From positions 1 through 64,000 of the forward strand of contig CAMXPV010000004.1 of the NCBI GenBank assembly GCA_947245585.1: a DNA stretch of 64,000 nt, in the 5' to 3' direction. Position numbers and translations under genes: made by a program. This stretch comes from an uncultured Lachnospiraceae bacterium (GTDB taxonomy: Bacteria > Bacillota > Clostridia > Lachnospirales > Lachnospiraceae). Below the pieces are notes generated by a model. It was not told where the DNA came from. It saw nothing but the letters and a program-made list of their open reading frames with translations, and ran no database searches. Of this stretch, positions 25,779-33,518 are shown piece by piece; position 1 is the first letter of the stretch; every line of letters begins with the position of its first letter.

Positions 25779-27348
25779 AACGAATGAACGCTTTTTGTCC
25801 TATATCCATACATTTGTCTTACCGGAATGCCAAAAGGGAAACATCCGGTTTTTTGACGACGCGCAAAGGGTTTTTACTTTTTTGCCGGACAGCCAGCTGC
25901 AGATTGACATTGCCGCCGCCAATGAAAAGCTTCTACAGGACATATCCGTCAAAAAGCTGCTATGGTTATCGGAAAATTTCAGGAGCTGTCATGACGACTA
26001 TTATGCCTATGCTTATGGCGACATATGGAATGCGAATCGAAATATAAATGTAAGCCGGAAACATTTAAAACATTTAACGGACGGCCAGTATGATGCCACC
26101 ATGAAGCTCGGAACCTTTTCGAGCAACGGATATTACCGTCAGGAATGTATGGAACGGTTAAGGGATACGGAGGGCTCCCTTCCCTTTCTGATTCTCCGGA
26201 TGAACGACTGGGTGGCGCAGATCCGCGAAAAAGCTTACGAACTCTCGCAAAAAAGATTAAAAAAATGCGGTTTGTACGAGCTTTTTCAGGCATTTCCCAG
26301 CTTAGAGAAAGTGAAAAACGCACGCCGCCGGGACGGTGCGTACATTTGCTCTCTGGAATCGCAGGTTGGAATGCTGATCAAACAGAAATTCCAAACACAG
26401 CAGGACGAAGCGATTGCCCGGATTCCTCACTATGAAATCCAGATCAAAAATGCCATCTATCGTTTTATCAACAGCAATCAGGTATTGAAAAGAGAGCAGA
26501 TGGAGCGGCTTCTTCAGTCAGAACGGACAGGATACGGGCAGACGTTACTCATTCTGGGTATTTTCCGTCATTACGGCTACGATCCTTCGCGGGCAAAAAC
26601 CTATCTTCATTCACGCAGCGCCTTTGTGCGGTATCACACACTGGTCTGCCGTTATGAGCAGGAACATGCCGCCTGGGACGGGTTGGATGCCATGCTGCTT
26701 GACCCGTCCAGACGGATTCGCGATTATGCCGCCTACATTCTGGACAAATGCACCGATATGGATATTATCGCATTTTATCGAAAAGAGCTTGACCGGAACG
26801 TATCAAGAATCGTATTGTGCTGTATTGGAGAACATGGCACAAAAGCAGATCTGGAAGTGATAAAACCGTATTTGGAAGACGGGTGCGAATCCATCTGCAA
26901 AGCGGCGTTGGCGGCTTACGGAAAGCTTGCGCAGACGGACGGGGAAGAAATTTACTGGAAATTTTTATTTCATCCGCGGCAGGTTCTTTCAAGACAGGCA
27001 TACCGCTGTATCAGGAAGTATGGGATTTCATACGGCGCGCCGCGGTTGTATGAGGCCTATCTGCAGAACCGCTCCGGTTTTTTGGCTGATTATCTGCTGA
27101 AACTCCTTTTGAGCGAGCCGTTCTGGGCACGACTGCCTTATCTTTTAATGCTGAACTGCGACGGGGAGCTTACGGAAAATCATCGACAGAGGATTATGTC
27201 AGGCCTTTTCACCGATTATATGTATGGCAGCGTGACAAAACAGCAGGCCGAGACAATTCGCTCTCTTTTGGCGCAGAACGAGGAGAAGATTCCTGCACCC
27301 ACCTGCAAAAGGATTTTGTTCGACCTGGAACATATCACAAAAGAATAA
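25756..27348 (+). CDS. HEAT-repeat-like protein of unknown function
   Basis: A 530-residue, largely helical protein. The C-terminal two thirds contain recurring degenerate alpha-alpha units (for example MLLDPSRRIRDYAAYILDK, VIKPYLEDGCESICKAALAAYGKL, HPRQVLSRQAYRCIRKYGI), consistent with HEAT or PBS-lyase-type repeats that bind proteins. No catalytic motif is visible. The ATG at 25756 overlaps the radical SAM gene by 23 bases, which suggests coupled translation. It separates two genes that are commonly neighbours in related genomes, so it is probably an insertion into that block. Confidence 0.7.
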   Translation: MWKHLINKTNERFLSYIHTFVLPECQKGNIRFFDDAQRVFTFLPDSQLQIDIAAANEKLLQDISVKKLLWLSENFRSCHDDYYAYAYGDIWNANRNINVSRKHLKHLTDGQYDATMKLGTFSSNGYYRQECMERLRDTEGSLPFLILRMNDWVAQIREKAYELSQKRLKKCGLYELFQAFPSLEKVKNARRRDGAYICSLESQVGMLIKQKFQTQQDEAIARIPHYEIQIKNAIYRFINSNQVLKREQMERLLQSERTGYGQTLLILGIFRHYGYDPSRAKTYLHSRSAFVRYHTLVCRYEQEHAAWDGLDAMLLDPSRRIRDYAAYILDKCTDMDIIAFYRKELDRNVSRIVLCCIGEHGTKADLEVIKPYLEDGCESICKAALAAYGKLAQTDGEEIYWKFLFHPRQVLSRQAYRCIRKYGISYGAPRLYEAYLQNRSGFLADYLLKLLLSEPFWARLPYLLMLNCDGELTENHRQRIMSGLFTDYMYGSVTKQQAETIRSLLAQNEEKIPAPTCKRILFDLEHITKE

Positions 27349-27364
27349 AAAAAGCTTTGGCCGG

Positions 27365-27393
27365 TTTTCAATTCTACAGAAATTTGATACAAT
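27365..27393 (+). promoter_or_regulatory. Promoter-like pair before the DUF1905/peptidase gene
   Basis: TTTTCA (27365-27370), 17-base spacer, TACAAT (27388-27393). It starts a transcript about 40 bases before the ATG at 27440. Confidence 0.45.
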
Positions 27394-27439
27394 GAATGCA
27401 GATTGTACAATAGGTGCAGGGCACCGGAATGGAGGAGAC

Positions 27440-28108
27440 ATGAGGTATTTTTTTGAGTCCAAAGTGGAAAAACAGGACAAGGGGTACACAATTGAAATTC
27501 CCTTTAATGTGTGGGAGGTATGTAAACAAAGAGAGATCATTAAGGGGGACCTGGTGCTTGACAATAAAATCATTGACTGCGAGCTTCACCCCAAGGAGAA
27601 GGGCAACTACAGAATCTGTATTGAGGACGAGTCCGCTGTAAACGTAGAGCTCGGCGTTACCCACAAGATTCTGCTTCACGTAAACGGTTCTCTGATTCGT
27701 ATGGATCAGAACAGCCCCTACAGCTTTGAGAATCCCATCCGTAAGATTGACAGCGTGGATGTCATTAAGCTCCCGGAAGACGGCCTTTGCGGACAGGCCT
27801 GCGTAGCCATGTTAGCGGGCGTTACCATCGCCGAGGTAATCAGCGTTATGGACTGCCGGGAATGGCAGGCAACCATGGGCCGTGTGATTTCCGCCTTAAA
27901 TTATTACGGCATCGACCATACGGATATCATCATGTATACGGAGGGCAGAGATACCGTTTTGCCCAAATGCGCAATTTTGATGGAGAGAATGGGGCGCTTC
28001 TGTCATTATCTGGTATACTATGACGGAACCTACTATGATTCCCACGCGGGTATCATGCACGAGTATGATATGAGTAATCTGTTGGGATATCTGGAAATCA
28101 AGTGCTAG
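27440..28108 (+). CDS. DUF1905-like domain fused to a C39/papain-like cysteine peptidase domain
   Basis: A 222-residue protein that appears to join two folds. Residues 1-85 (FESKVEKQDKGYTIEIPF.., GDLVLDNKIIDCELHPKEKG) resemble the DUF1905 beta-barrel. Residues about 108-222 look like a papain-like peptidase: Cys117 in LCGQACVAML, His189 in FCHYLVYYDG, Asp200 in YYDSHAG, in the order used by C39-type enzymes. There is no signal peptide, so it would act in the cytosol. The start at 27440 has a GGAGGAG site three bases upstream. Domain names are inferred from motifs, not from a search. Confidence 0.65.
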   Translation: MRYFFESKVEKQDKGYTIEIPFNVWEVCKQREIIKGDLVLDNKIIDCELHPKEKGNYRICIEDESAVNVELGVTHKILLHVNGSLIRMDQNSPYSFENPIRKIDSVDVIKLPEDGLCGQACVAMLAGVTIAEVISVMDCREWQATMGRVISALNYYGIDHTDIIMYTEGRDTVLPKCAILMERMGRFCHYLVYYDGTYYDSHAGIMHEYDMSNLLGYLEIKC

Positions 28109-28122
28109 GAATCAGAAAGTCC

Positions 28123-28827
28123 ATGAAAATCAGAATCAAATTCGCCAAATACGGCGTCATGAAATTTATCGGTCATTTGGACACCATGCGCTTTTTCCAG
28201 AAAGCGATAAGGCGCGCCGGTATAGATGTGAAATATTCGGAGGGATTCAGTCCCCATCAAATTATGTCCTTTGCCGCACCCCTCGGTGTCGGTGTGGAAA
28301 GCTGCGGGGAATATATGGACATAGAAGTCCTTTCCATGACTTCCACCGAGGACATGAAGCAGGCGCTGAACCGGGTCATGGTAAAGGGGATCGAGATTCT
28401 TTCCGTCACCCCCTTGCCAGAGCGGGCAAAGAACGCCATGGCAAGCGTAGCGGCAGCTTCCTATCGAATCCATATGAAGGAGGGCGGCTTCCCTGTTACC
28501 GATCTAAAAACCTGCATACAGGGCTTTTATGGGCAGGAGACCATTCCTTATACCAAAGAGACGAAAAAGAGTGTGCGGGAGCTTGATTTGAAACAGGGCA
28601 TCTATGAGATGGACGCAGATGATGAAGGTGGAATACGGATGCTTGTCAACGCAAGCAGCAGCGGCAACATTAAGCCCTCCATGGTTTTTGAAAAGCTCTG
28701 TCAATATGCGGGATGGGAGATTTTGCCATCAGCCTGTCAGGTGACACGATTGGAAACCTATGCAGATTTGGCCAATGAAGGGGAGATGCCCCGGTTTGTG
28801 CCGCTTTCTGAAATTGAATCATTGTAA
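28123..28827 (+). CDS. Radical SAM-associated protein, DUF2344 (TIGR03936 family)
   Basis: A 234-residue protein of the family that is either fused to, or encoded beside, TIGR03960-type radical SAM enzymes. Hallmarks are KIRIKFAKYGVMKFIGHLDTMRFFQKAIRRA and YSEGFSPHQIMSFAAPLGVGVES. The ATG at 28123 is preferred over the GTG at 28102 because an AGGA site lies at 28109-28112. Function is unknown; it is presumably the partner of the protein at 23901-25778. Confidence 0.87.
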   Translation: MKIRIKFAKYGVMKFIGHLDTMRFFQKAIRRAGIDVKYSEGFSPHQIMSFAAPLGVGVESCGEYMDIEVLSMTSTEDMKQALNRVMVKGIEILSVTPLPERAKNAMASVAAASYRIHMKEGGFPVTDLKTCIQGFYGQETIPYTKETKKSVRELDLKQGIYEMDADDEGGIRMLVNASSSGNIKPSMVFEKLCQYAGWEILPSACQVTRLETYADLANEGEMPRFVPLSEIESL

Positions 28828-28835
28828 ATTTTTAC

Positions 28836-28880
28836 TTTTAGGGAACTTTTTTGAAGAAAAACATAAAAAGTTCCCTAAAA
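28836..28880. repeat. 16-bp perfect inverted repeat ahead of the MerR promoter
   Basis: TTTTAGGGAACTTTTT (28836-28851) and AAAAAGTTCCCTAAAA (28865-28880) flank a 13-base loop. It follows the DUF2344 stop and ends four bases before the -35 box of the MerR gene. It may terminate the upstream transcript or serve as a regulator site; there is no T-run after it on the plus strand. Confidence 0.8.
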
Positions 28881-28883
28881 TAA

Positions 28884-28914
28884 TTGACTTTCCCCCTGGT
28901 GGAAGCCTTATGCT
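28884..28914 (+). promoter_or_regulatory. MerR-type promoter with 19-bp spacer and central dyad
   Basis: TTGACT (28884-28889) and TATGCT (28909-28914) are 19 bases apart, the over-long spacing that MerR activators correct by untwisting. The spacer carries the dyad TTCC-CCCTGGT-GGAA, the usual MerR-family operator position. It drives the MerR gene, hence autoregulation. Confidence 0.8.
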
Positions 28915-28963
28915 GACCTTGTCAGAGGAAAGGCCTTTAAAAAAAGATCGGGAAAGGAGACCT

Positions 28964-28978
28964 ATGGAAAGCATATGA
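28964..28978 (+). CDS. Possible four-codon upstream mini-ORF
   Basis: ATG GAA AGC ATA TGA begins a few bases after the only good ribosome site (GGAAAGGAG) of this leader, and its TGA overlaps the MerR ATG at 28975 (ATGA). The MerR start itself is 16 bases from that ribosome site, so reinitiation or coupling through this mini-ORF is plausible. This is an inference from spacing alone. Confidence 0.35.
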   Translation: MESI

Positions 28979-29613
28979 AGATCAACGAAGTGGAACAACT
29001 GGTGGGCATCACCAAGAAAAATATCCGGTTTTACGAACAACAGGGGCTTCTGCATCCGAAGCGGAACATGGAGAACGGCTATCGGGAATACGATGATACG
29101 GATGTAGATTGTTTAAAGAAAATCAAGCTTCTCAGAAAGCTTTCCCTGCCAATCGAGGAAATTCGGAAAATCCAGAGCGGAGAACTGCTCCTTACGGATG
29201 CCCTGAGCCGACAGATCATTGTGTTGGAGCGGGAAAAAACAAACCTTGCGGAGACCTCCGGATTGTGTCAGACGATTCTGGAGGACGGGATTCTCTACCA
29301 GACCCTTTCCCCTGACAAATATCTGGAAAGGATGATGCAGATGGAAGAGCAGGGAACAAAATTCAAAAATGTGTCAAACGATACCATCCAAAAAAAGCGG
29401 GGTTCGATTTTTGCGGCCCTCGTCTTTATTCTGATCATGTTTGCCGTTATCGGCATGTTGATCTGGGCATACACAGAGGATCCCATCCCGGATCTGCTGT
29501 TCGGTGTGATTATGCTTGTGCCCATTGTAGTTATTCTTGCTGTGATCGTCGCACTTTTACAGCGCTTAAAAGATCTTGAAGGAGGAGAAGAGGATGCTGC
29601 TCGTAAATATTGA
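28975..29613 (+). CDS. Membrane-anchored MerR-family transcriptional regulator
   Basis: A 212-residue protein. Residues 1-70 form the MerR winged helix (MKINEVEQLVGITKKNIRFYEQQGLLHPKRN..GYREYDDTDVDCLKKIKLLRKL), followed by a dimerisation helix. Unlike classical MerR sensors, the C-terminus holds two membrane helices (about residues 143-163 and 173-195) and no metal-binding cysteines. It would therefore regulate from the membrane, perhaps sensing envelope stress. It sits under a MerR-type promoter, so autoregulation with the downstream ybjQ-like gene is expected. Confidence 0.85.
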   Translation: MKINEVEQLVGITKKNIRFYEQQGLLHPKRNMENGYREYDDTDVDCLKKIKLLRKLSLPIEEIRKIQSGELLLTDALSRQIIVLEREKTNLAETSGLCQTILEDGILYQTLSPDKYLERMMQMEEQGTKFKNVSNDTIQKKRGSIFAALVFILIMFAVIGMLIWAYTEDPIPDLLFGVIMLVPIVVILAVIVALLQRLKDLEGGEEDAARKY

Positions 29614-29911
29614 TTATATCACCGGAAAAGAACTGGAACCATTGGGTATTGTGAAAGGCAGTGTGGTACAGACCCGAAATTTCGGCAGAGACTTTATGGC
29701 GGGAATCAAGACGCTCGTCGGCGGAGAAGTCAGGGAATATACGGAAATGCTGAATCAGGCGAGACAGATCGCCGTAAAACGTATGGTGGATGAAGCGAAC
29801 ACTCTTGGCGCAGATGCCGTCGTCAACGTGCGCTATGCTTCCTCATCGGTGATGCAGGGCGCGGCAGAGGTCATCGCCTACGGCACTGCTGTGAAATTCA
29901 AGAATCCCTGA
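29594..29911 (+). CDS. YbjQ/UPF0145-family protein
   Basis: A 105-residue protein of the YbjQ (DUF74) family, which forms small pentamer-type rings of unknown role; heavy-metal binding has been proposed. Marks are GIVKGSVVQTRNFGRDF near the start and RMVDEANTLGADAVVNVRYASS. The ATG at 29594 follows GGAGGAG at 29580-29586 and overlaps the last 20 bases of the MerR gene, so the two form a coupled pair. Confidence 0.85.
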   Translation: MLLVNIDYITGKELEPLGIVKGSVVQTRNFGRDFMAGIKTLVGGEVREYTEMLNQARQIAVKRMVDEANTLGADAVVNVRYASSSVMQGAAEVIAYGTAVKFKNP

Positions 29912-29934
29912 TTTGCATTCCCACCGTTGTGTGT

Positions 29935-29940
29935 TATAAT
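29935..29940 (+). promoter_or_regulatory. -10 box placing the transcript start on the RNase G ATG
   Basis: TATAAT at 29935-29940 with TTGCAT at 29913-29918 (16-base spacer). The predicted start of transcription is at about 29947, the A of the RNase G start codon. The 35-base gap has no purine-rich ribosome site, so a leaderless mRNA is likely. Confidence 0.55.
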
Positions 29941-29946
29941 CGATCT

Positions 29947-31143
29947 ATGACAACACACAATGGTTCTATTCTGATTACAAAATACGGCGATAAAGTCCTC
30001 GCCATATTGATGCGAAACAATCAAATACTGTCAGCACAGGTCATAAAATCGGCCAAGTACGCAGTTGGCAATATTTATGTTGGCAAAATACAAAGCATTT
30101 CTCAGAATATTGGCGCCGCCTTCATAGATCTTGGAGGCGGCTATCTCACGTTTCTGCCCCTTGCAGAGGCACAGACGGCAAAACTCACAAACCGCAAGCC
30201 GGACGGTTCCCTGAAAACGGGAGACGAGCTTTTGGTGCAGATTGCCAGAGAGCCAATGAAAACAAAATTGGCAGGTGTGACGACAAAACTTTCCCTTGCC
30301 GGACAGTATGCGGTAGTTGCCGTGAAAGGAAAGCATCAATCTGTAGGCATCCAGGTCTCTTCTAAACTTGACGCTAAGTCTCAGACCAGATTTCGTGAAG
30401 CTGACTCCCTTTCTGAAATTGCGAACCGTTTTCGGCTGATTGTCAGGACAAACGCCGCTTCACTTTCTGAAATAGAACCGCTGACTGCAGAAGCGCAGAG
30501 TCTTTCGGACACGTTGCAGCGGATATTGGAAACCGGCCCTTCACGCACTTGTTTTAGTTGTCTGTACCAGAAGGAACCTGACTATATCACCTTTGTCGAG
30601 AATACTTACCGTTCGGAATACGATGAAGTGGTCACAGATCTTCCGGAAGTTTATGAGGTGCTGTCAGTCTTTTGCCAAAAGCAGGAGATTCCCCTGCGGC
30701 TTTATGAAGATGCGCTGCTTCCCCTCTATAAACTCTACAGCGTGGAATCGCGCTTAAAGGAGCTTACGGAAAAAAAGGTCTGGCTGAAATCCGGCGGTTA
30801 TCTGGTGATCGAGCCTACGGAAGCCCTGATCTCCATCGATGTCAATACGGGAAAATATGAGTCCGGAAAGGATAAGGAAGAGACCTTCTACCGCATCAAC
30901 CAGGAAGCGGCGGAAATGATCGCCCTGCATCTGCGGGCCAGAAATCTTTCCGGCATCATTTTGGTGGATTTTATTAATCTGAAAGAAAAAGAACGCGAAA
31001 GAGCAATCTTGGAATATATGCGGGAACTGTTAAAGAAGGATCCTGTTCCGGCCAGAGCGCTAGACATGACAGGACTGGGACTCATGGAGCTGACGCGAAA
31101 AAAGATCGCACCAAGCCTTGCAGAACAGTTAAAGAAAGGATGA
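29947..31143 (+). CDS. rng: Ribonuclease G/E family protein
   Basis: A 398-residue endoribonuclease of the RNase E/G type, acting on mRNA and rRNA precursors. The N-terminal S1-like region is KYAVGNIYVGKIQSISQNIGAAFIDLG. The catalytic aspartates lie in ISIDVNTGKYESGKDKEETFYRIN and ILVDFINLKEKERERAIL. It ends soon after ELTRKK and lacks the CPxC zinc-link and the extension found in longer members, so it is a short form. The ATG at 29947 is preferred; the GTG at 29929 lies before the -10 box. Its place just upstream of rplU is common in Clostridia. Confidence 0.88.
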   Translation: MTTHNGSILITKYGDKVLAILMRNNQILSAQVIKSAKYAVGNIYVGKIQSISQNIGAAFIDLGGGYLTFLPLAEAQTAKLTNRKPDGSLKTGDELLVQIAREPMKTKLAGVTTKLSLAGQYAVVAVKGKHQSVGIQVSSKLDAKSQTRFREADSLSEIANRFRLIVRTNAASLSEIEPLTAEAQSLSDTLQRILETGPSRTCFSCLYQKEPDYITFVENTYRSEYDEVVTDLPEVYEVLSVFCQKQEIPLRLYEDALLPLYKLYSVESRLKELTEKKVWLKSGGYLVIEPTEALISIDVNTGKYESGKDKEETFYRINQEAAEMIALHLRARNLSGIILVDFINLKEKERERAILEYMRELLKKDPVPARALDMTGLGLMELTRKKIAPSLAEQLKKG

Positions 31144-31150
31144 CGAAACC

Positions 31151-31708
31151 ATGAAACTTTTACATATGGAAAAAGTGAAAGATGGAAAATATCTTAAAAA
31201 TTATGAATTGGTCTATCAGAACAAGGCCGGACGCGAGAAGCGATATGAGATTGTCAGCAGAAGCGAAATTCCCGGTCCCGATGCCATCGGAAAACGGGTC
31301 AGCGGCGTGTCTATCGTGGCGTGGCACGAAGGAAAAATGCTATTATTGAAAGAATTTCGCATGGGTGTCAACCGTTTTGTGTACAATCTCTGTGCAGGCA
31401 TGCTCAATGAAGGGGAATCCCTGGAGGAATGCATACAGAGAGAACTCTACGAGGAGACTGGGCTTTCCGTAAAAAAGATCCACGCCATCCTGCCTCCCTC
31501 CTTTGCAGCGGTGGCCTTTTCGGACGTAAAAACCCAGATTGCCTTTGTGGAAGCTGAGGGCAATTTTGAGGACCACACTTCCGAAAACGAACAGATTACC
31601 GCAGATTTTTATACGAAGGAGGAGGTTCGTGAGCTGTTGGAAACAGAAGAGTTCAGTTCCCGTGCGCAGCTTGCCGCTTACTTTTTTGCAAGAAATCCGT
31701 CATTTTGA
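31151..31708 (+). CDS. NUDIX hydrolase (ADP-ribose pyrophosphatase-like)
   Basis: A 185-residue NUDIX enzyme. The complete box is GMLNEGESLEECIQRELYEETGL, shown here in parts: G..E at 92-98 and RELYEETGL about 106-114. The N-terminal beta-strands (YELVYQNKAGREKRYEIVSR) and the VAWHEGKMLLLKEFRMGVN region match the ADP-ribose/NDP-sugar subgroup. It follows the RNase G gene by seven bases and is probably cotranscribed. Confidence 0.85.
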   Translation: MKLLHMEKVKDGKYLKNYELVYQNKAGREKRYEIVSRSEIPGPDAIGKRVSGVSIVAWHEGKMLLLKEFRMGVNRFVYNLCAGMLNEGESLEECIQRELYEETGLSVKKIHAILPPSFAAVAFSDVKTQIAFVEAEGNFEDHTSENEQITADFYTKEEVRELLETEEFSSRAQLAAYFFARNPSF

Positions 31709-31822
31709 AATCAGGAGTATTTTTTATCGACCGATATAGTCAATTTTTATGTTAGAATACACCTTTGCTTTTTATATTACCGTACATCTCCATTTTTTTA
31801 GAAAGGAATGACCTGCCATACT

Positions 31823-32341
31823 ATGAAATTACAGAAACGAAACCTTTTTTTATCCCTGATACTGCTATGCGTCCTGATATTGGCCGATCAGTACACCAAA
31901 TTTCTCGCCGTTTCCCATCTGAAAGGGCAGCCTCCTTTTGTCATTCTTGAAAAGGTGCTAGAGTTTAGCTATCTGGAAAATACGGGTGCGGCATTCAGTT
32001 CTTTTGAGGGAAGACAAGCCTTTCTCATAACGTTGACTATATTAGTCATTTTACTTCTTGCATGGAAATATGTTACCCTGCCACCCAAACGCCGTTTTAC
32101 CCCGATGCGGCTCTGTATGCTGCTTATTCTTGGCGGTGCAGGAGGGAACTTGCTTGATCGGCTGGCCAGAAACTATGTGGTGGACTTCATTTATTTTGTA
32201 CCCATCAACTTTCCAAAGTTCAATGTGGCAGATATCTACATTACCGTCGGGGTTGCGGTCCTTGCCTTTCTTCTTTTCTTCTATTATTCGGACGAAGAGT
32301 TGGAATGCTTCTTTCAGTTTAAAGATACGAAAACGACCTGA
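31823..32341 (+). CDS. lspA: Lipoprotein signal peptidase II, first copy
   Basis: A 172-residue, four-helix membrane aspartyl protease that removes signal peptides of lipoproteins. Catalytic-site motifs are GGAGGNLLDRLARNYVVDFIYF (Asp in NLLDR) and FNVADIYITVGV. An N-terminal helix holds ADQYTKFLAV. Start is uncertain: ATG 31808 is too close to the AAAGGA site and ATG 31823 is 15 bases from it. A second lspA is at 55104-55631; the two differ well beyond allelic variation. Confidence 0.88.
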   Translation: MKLQKRNLFLSLILLCVLILADQYTKFLAVSHLKGQPPFVILEKVLEFSYLENTGAAFSSFEGRQAFLITLTILVILLLAWKYVTLPPKRRFTPMRLCMLLILGGAGGNLLDRLARNYVVDFIYFVPINFPKFNVADIYITVGVAVLAFLLFFYYSDEELECFFQFKDTKTT

Positions 32342-32385
32342 ATGCCGCACTAAAATTCCTCCGGACTGACGGCCCGAAAATTTTG

Positions 32386-32414
32386 TTGACAAATTATAAA
32401 AAAACCGTTACAAT
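32386..32414 (+). promoter_or_regulatory. Promoter of the rplU-prp-rpmA operon
   Basis: TTGACA (32386-32391), 17-base spacer, TACAAT (32409-32414); near consensus, as expected for ribosomal protein genes. Confidence 0.8.
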
Positions 32415-32420
32415 ATCTGA

Positions 32421-32511
32421 GTGTGCCGCATAGCGAGGTATAAGTGCGCCTGTTTGGGCGCCACCACAGTTAGCGAGTAAATGGGCGCAAGTCCATGAAT
32501 AGGAGGTGTGC
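32421..32511 (+). ncRNA. L21 leader (ribosomal protein autoregulatory structure)
   Basis: The untranslated leader between promoter and rplU has the sequence style of the Firmicutes L21 leader: paired GGGCGC/GCGCC segments (GTGCGCCTGTTTGGGCGCC at about 32443-32461), GCGAGTAAATGGGCGCAAGTCC, then the AGGAGGTG ribosome site at 32501-32508. In related bacteria this RNA is thought to let L21 control its own operon. The call rests on position and the pairing pattern. Confidence 0.7.
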
Positions 32512-32515
32512 AGGT

Positions 32516-32821
32516 ATGTACGCAATCATTGCAACAGGCGGAAAACAGTACAAAGTATCCGAAGGCGACGAGATCAGAGTGGAAAAGCTCGACGTTGAGG
32601 TCGGTTCTACTGTTACCTTTGATCAGGTGATCGCTGTGAGCGACAAAGAGCTTAAGGTTGCAGGCGATGTGGCCGGCGCTACCGTGACAGGAACTGTTAC
32701 GGATCAGGGCAAGGGCAAGAAGGTCATCGTCTACAAGTACAAGAGAAAGACCGGTTATCACAAGAAAAACGGTCACAGACAGCTCTATACGCAGATCAAG
32801 ATTGACAAGATCAACGCATAA
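32516..32821 (+). CDS. rplU: 50S ribosomal protein L21
   Basis: A 101-residue large-subunit protein. It begins [20 protein letters not shown] and ends with the conserved [20 protein letters not shown] segment. The ATG at 32516 follows AGGAGGTG by eight bases. Its TAA shares a base with the ATG of the next gene (TAATG). Confidence 0.97.
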   Translation: MYAIIATGGKQYKVSEGDEIRVEKLDVEVGSTVTFDQVIAVSDKELKVAGDVAGATVTGTVTDQGKGKKVIVYKYKRKTGYHKKNGHRQLYTQIKIDKINA

Positions 32822-33153
32822 TGACCGAGGTCAGAATTTATAAAACCAAATCAGGAGAATATCTGAAATTCACCTGTGACGGCCACGCGGGCTACGCGAA
32901 TTACGGAAAAGATATTGTCTGTGCGGCAATCTCGATTCTTGTGATTAACACCGTGAATTCCCTTGAGGAGATCACAAAGGAGGCTGTGCAGGTCAAGACA
33001 GATGAAAAGGCGGGCAGAATCAGTTGTACTTTTATGAGACATCCTCTGAAAGAGACTTCCGCCGCGCTTATGGATTCCCTGATACTCGGACTGGGCCAGA
33101 TCGAGGCACAGTACGGGAAACAGCATTGTAAATTGACATTTGAGGAGGTGTAA
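32821..33153 (+). CDS. prp: Ribosomal-processing cysteine protease Prp
   Basis: A 110-residue cysteine protease that trims the N-terminal extension of L27 in Firmicutes. The catalytic pair is visible: His22 in DGHAGYA and Cys34 in DIVCAAIS. It lies between rplU and rpmA, with TAATG overlap to rplU. The L27 encoded next has a matching cleavage site. Confidence 0.95.
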   Translation: MTEVRIYKTKSGEYLKFTCDGHAGYANYGKDIVCAAISILVINTVNSLEEITKEAVQVKTDEKAGRISCTFMRHPLKETSAALMDSLILGLGQIEAQYGKQHCKLTFEEV

Positions 33154-33157
33154 TACC

Positions 33158-33442
33158 ATGTTGAATATGAACCTTCAATTTTTCGCCCACAAAAAAGGTG
33201 TCGGTTCCACCAAGAACGGTCGTGATTCCGAGGCCAAGAGATTAGGCGCGAAAAGAGCTGACGGACAGTTCGTCAAAGCAGGAAACATCTTATACAGACA
33301 GCGCGGAACCAAAATTCATCCCGGTGTCAACGTTGGCAGAGGCGGAGACGATACCCTGTTTGCGTTGGTGGACGGCGTTCTTCGTTTCGAGAGAAAAGGA
33401 AGAGACAAAAAGCAGGCTTCCGTTTATCCTGTTGAGAAGTAA
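33158..33442 (+). CDS. rpmA: 50S ribosomal protein L27 with cleavable N-terminal extension
   Basis: A 94-residue large-subunit protein. It starts [20 protein letters not shown]: the MLNMNLQFF extension precedes the mature AHKKG, the site cut by Prp. The ATG at 33158 follows GAGGAGGTG; the apparent start at 33140 is inside that ribosome site. The rest ([20 protein letters not shown]) is typical L27. Confidence 0.97.
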   Translation: MLNMNLQFFAHKKGVGSTKNGRDSEAKRLGAKRADGQFVKAGNILYRQRGTKIHPGVNVGRGGDDTLFALVDGVLRFERKGRDKKQASVYPVEK

Positions 33443-33456
33443 GAACCTAGAGACGG

Positions 33457-33490
33457 GCTCCGAACATACAGATGTTTGGAGCTTTTCCTT
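33457..33490 (+). terminator. Terminator after rpmA
   Basis: GCTCCGAACAT (33457-33467) pairs with ATGTTTGGAGC (33472-33482), one G-T pair, 4-base loop, followed by TTTTCCTTT. It may be leaky and allow reading into obgE. Confidence 0.8.
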
Positions 33491-33518
33491 TATCCGGAAA
33501 ATGGAGTAAAAGAAAGCC

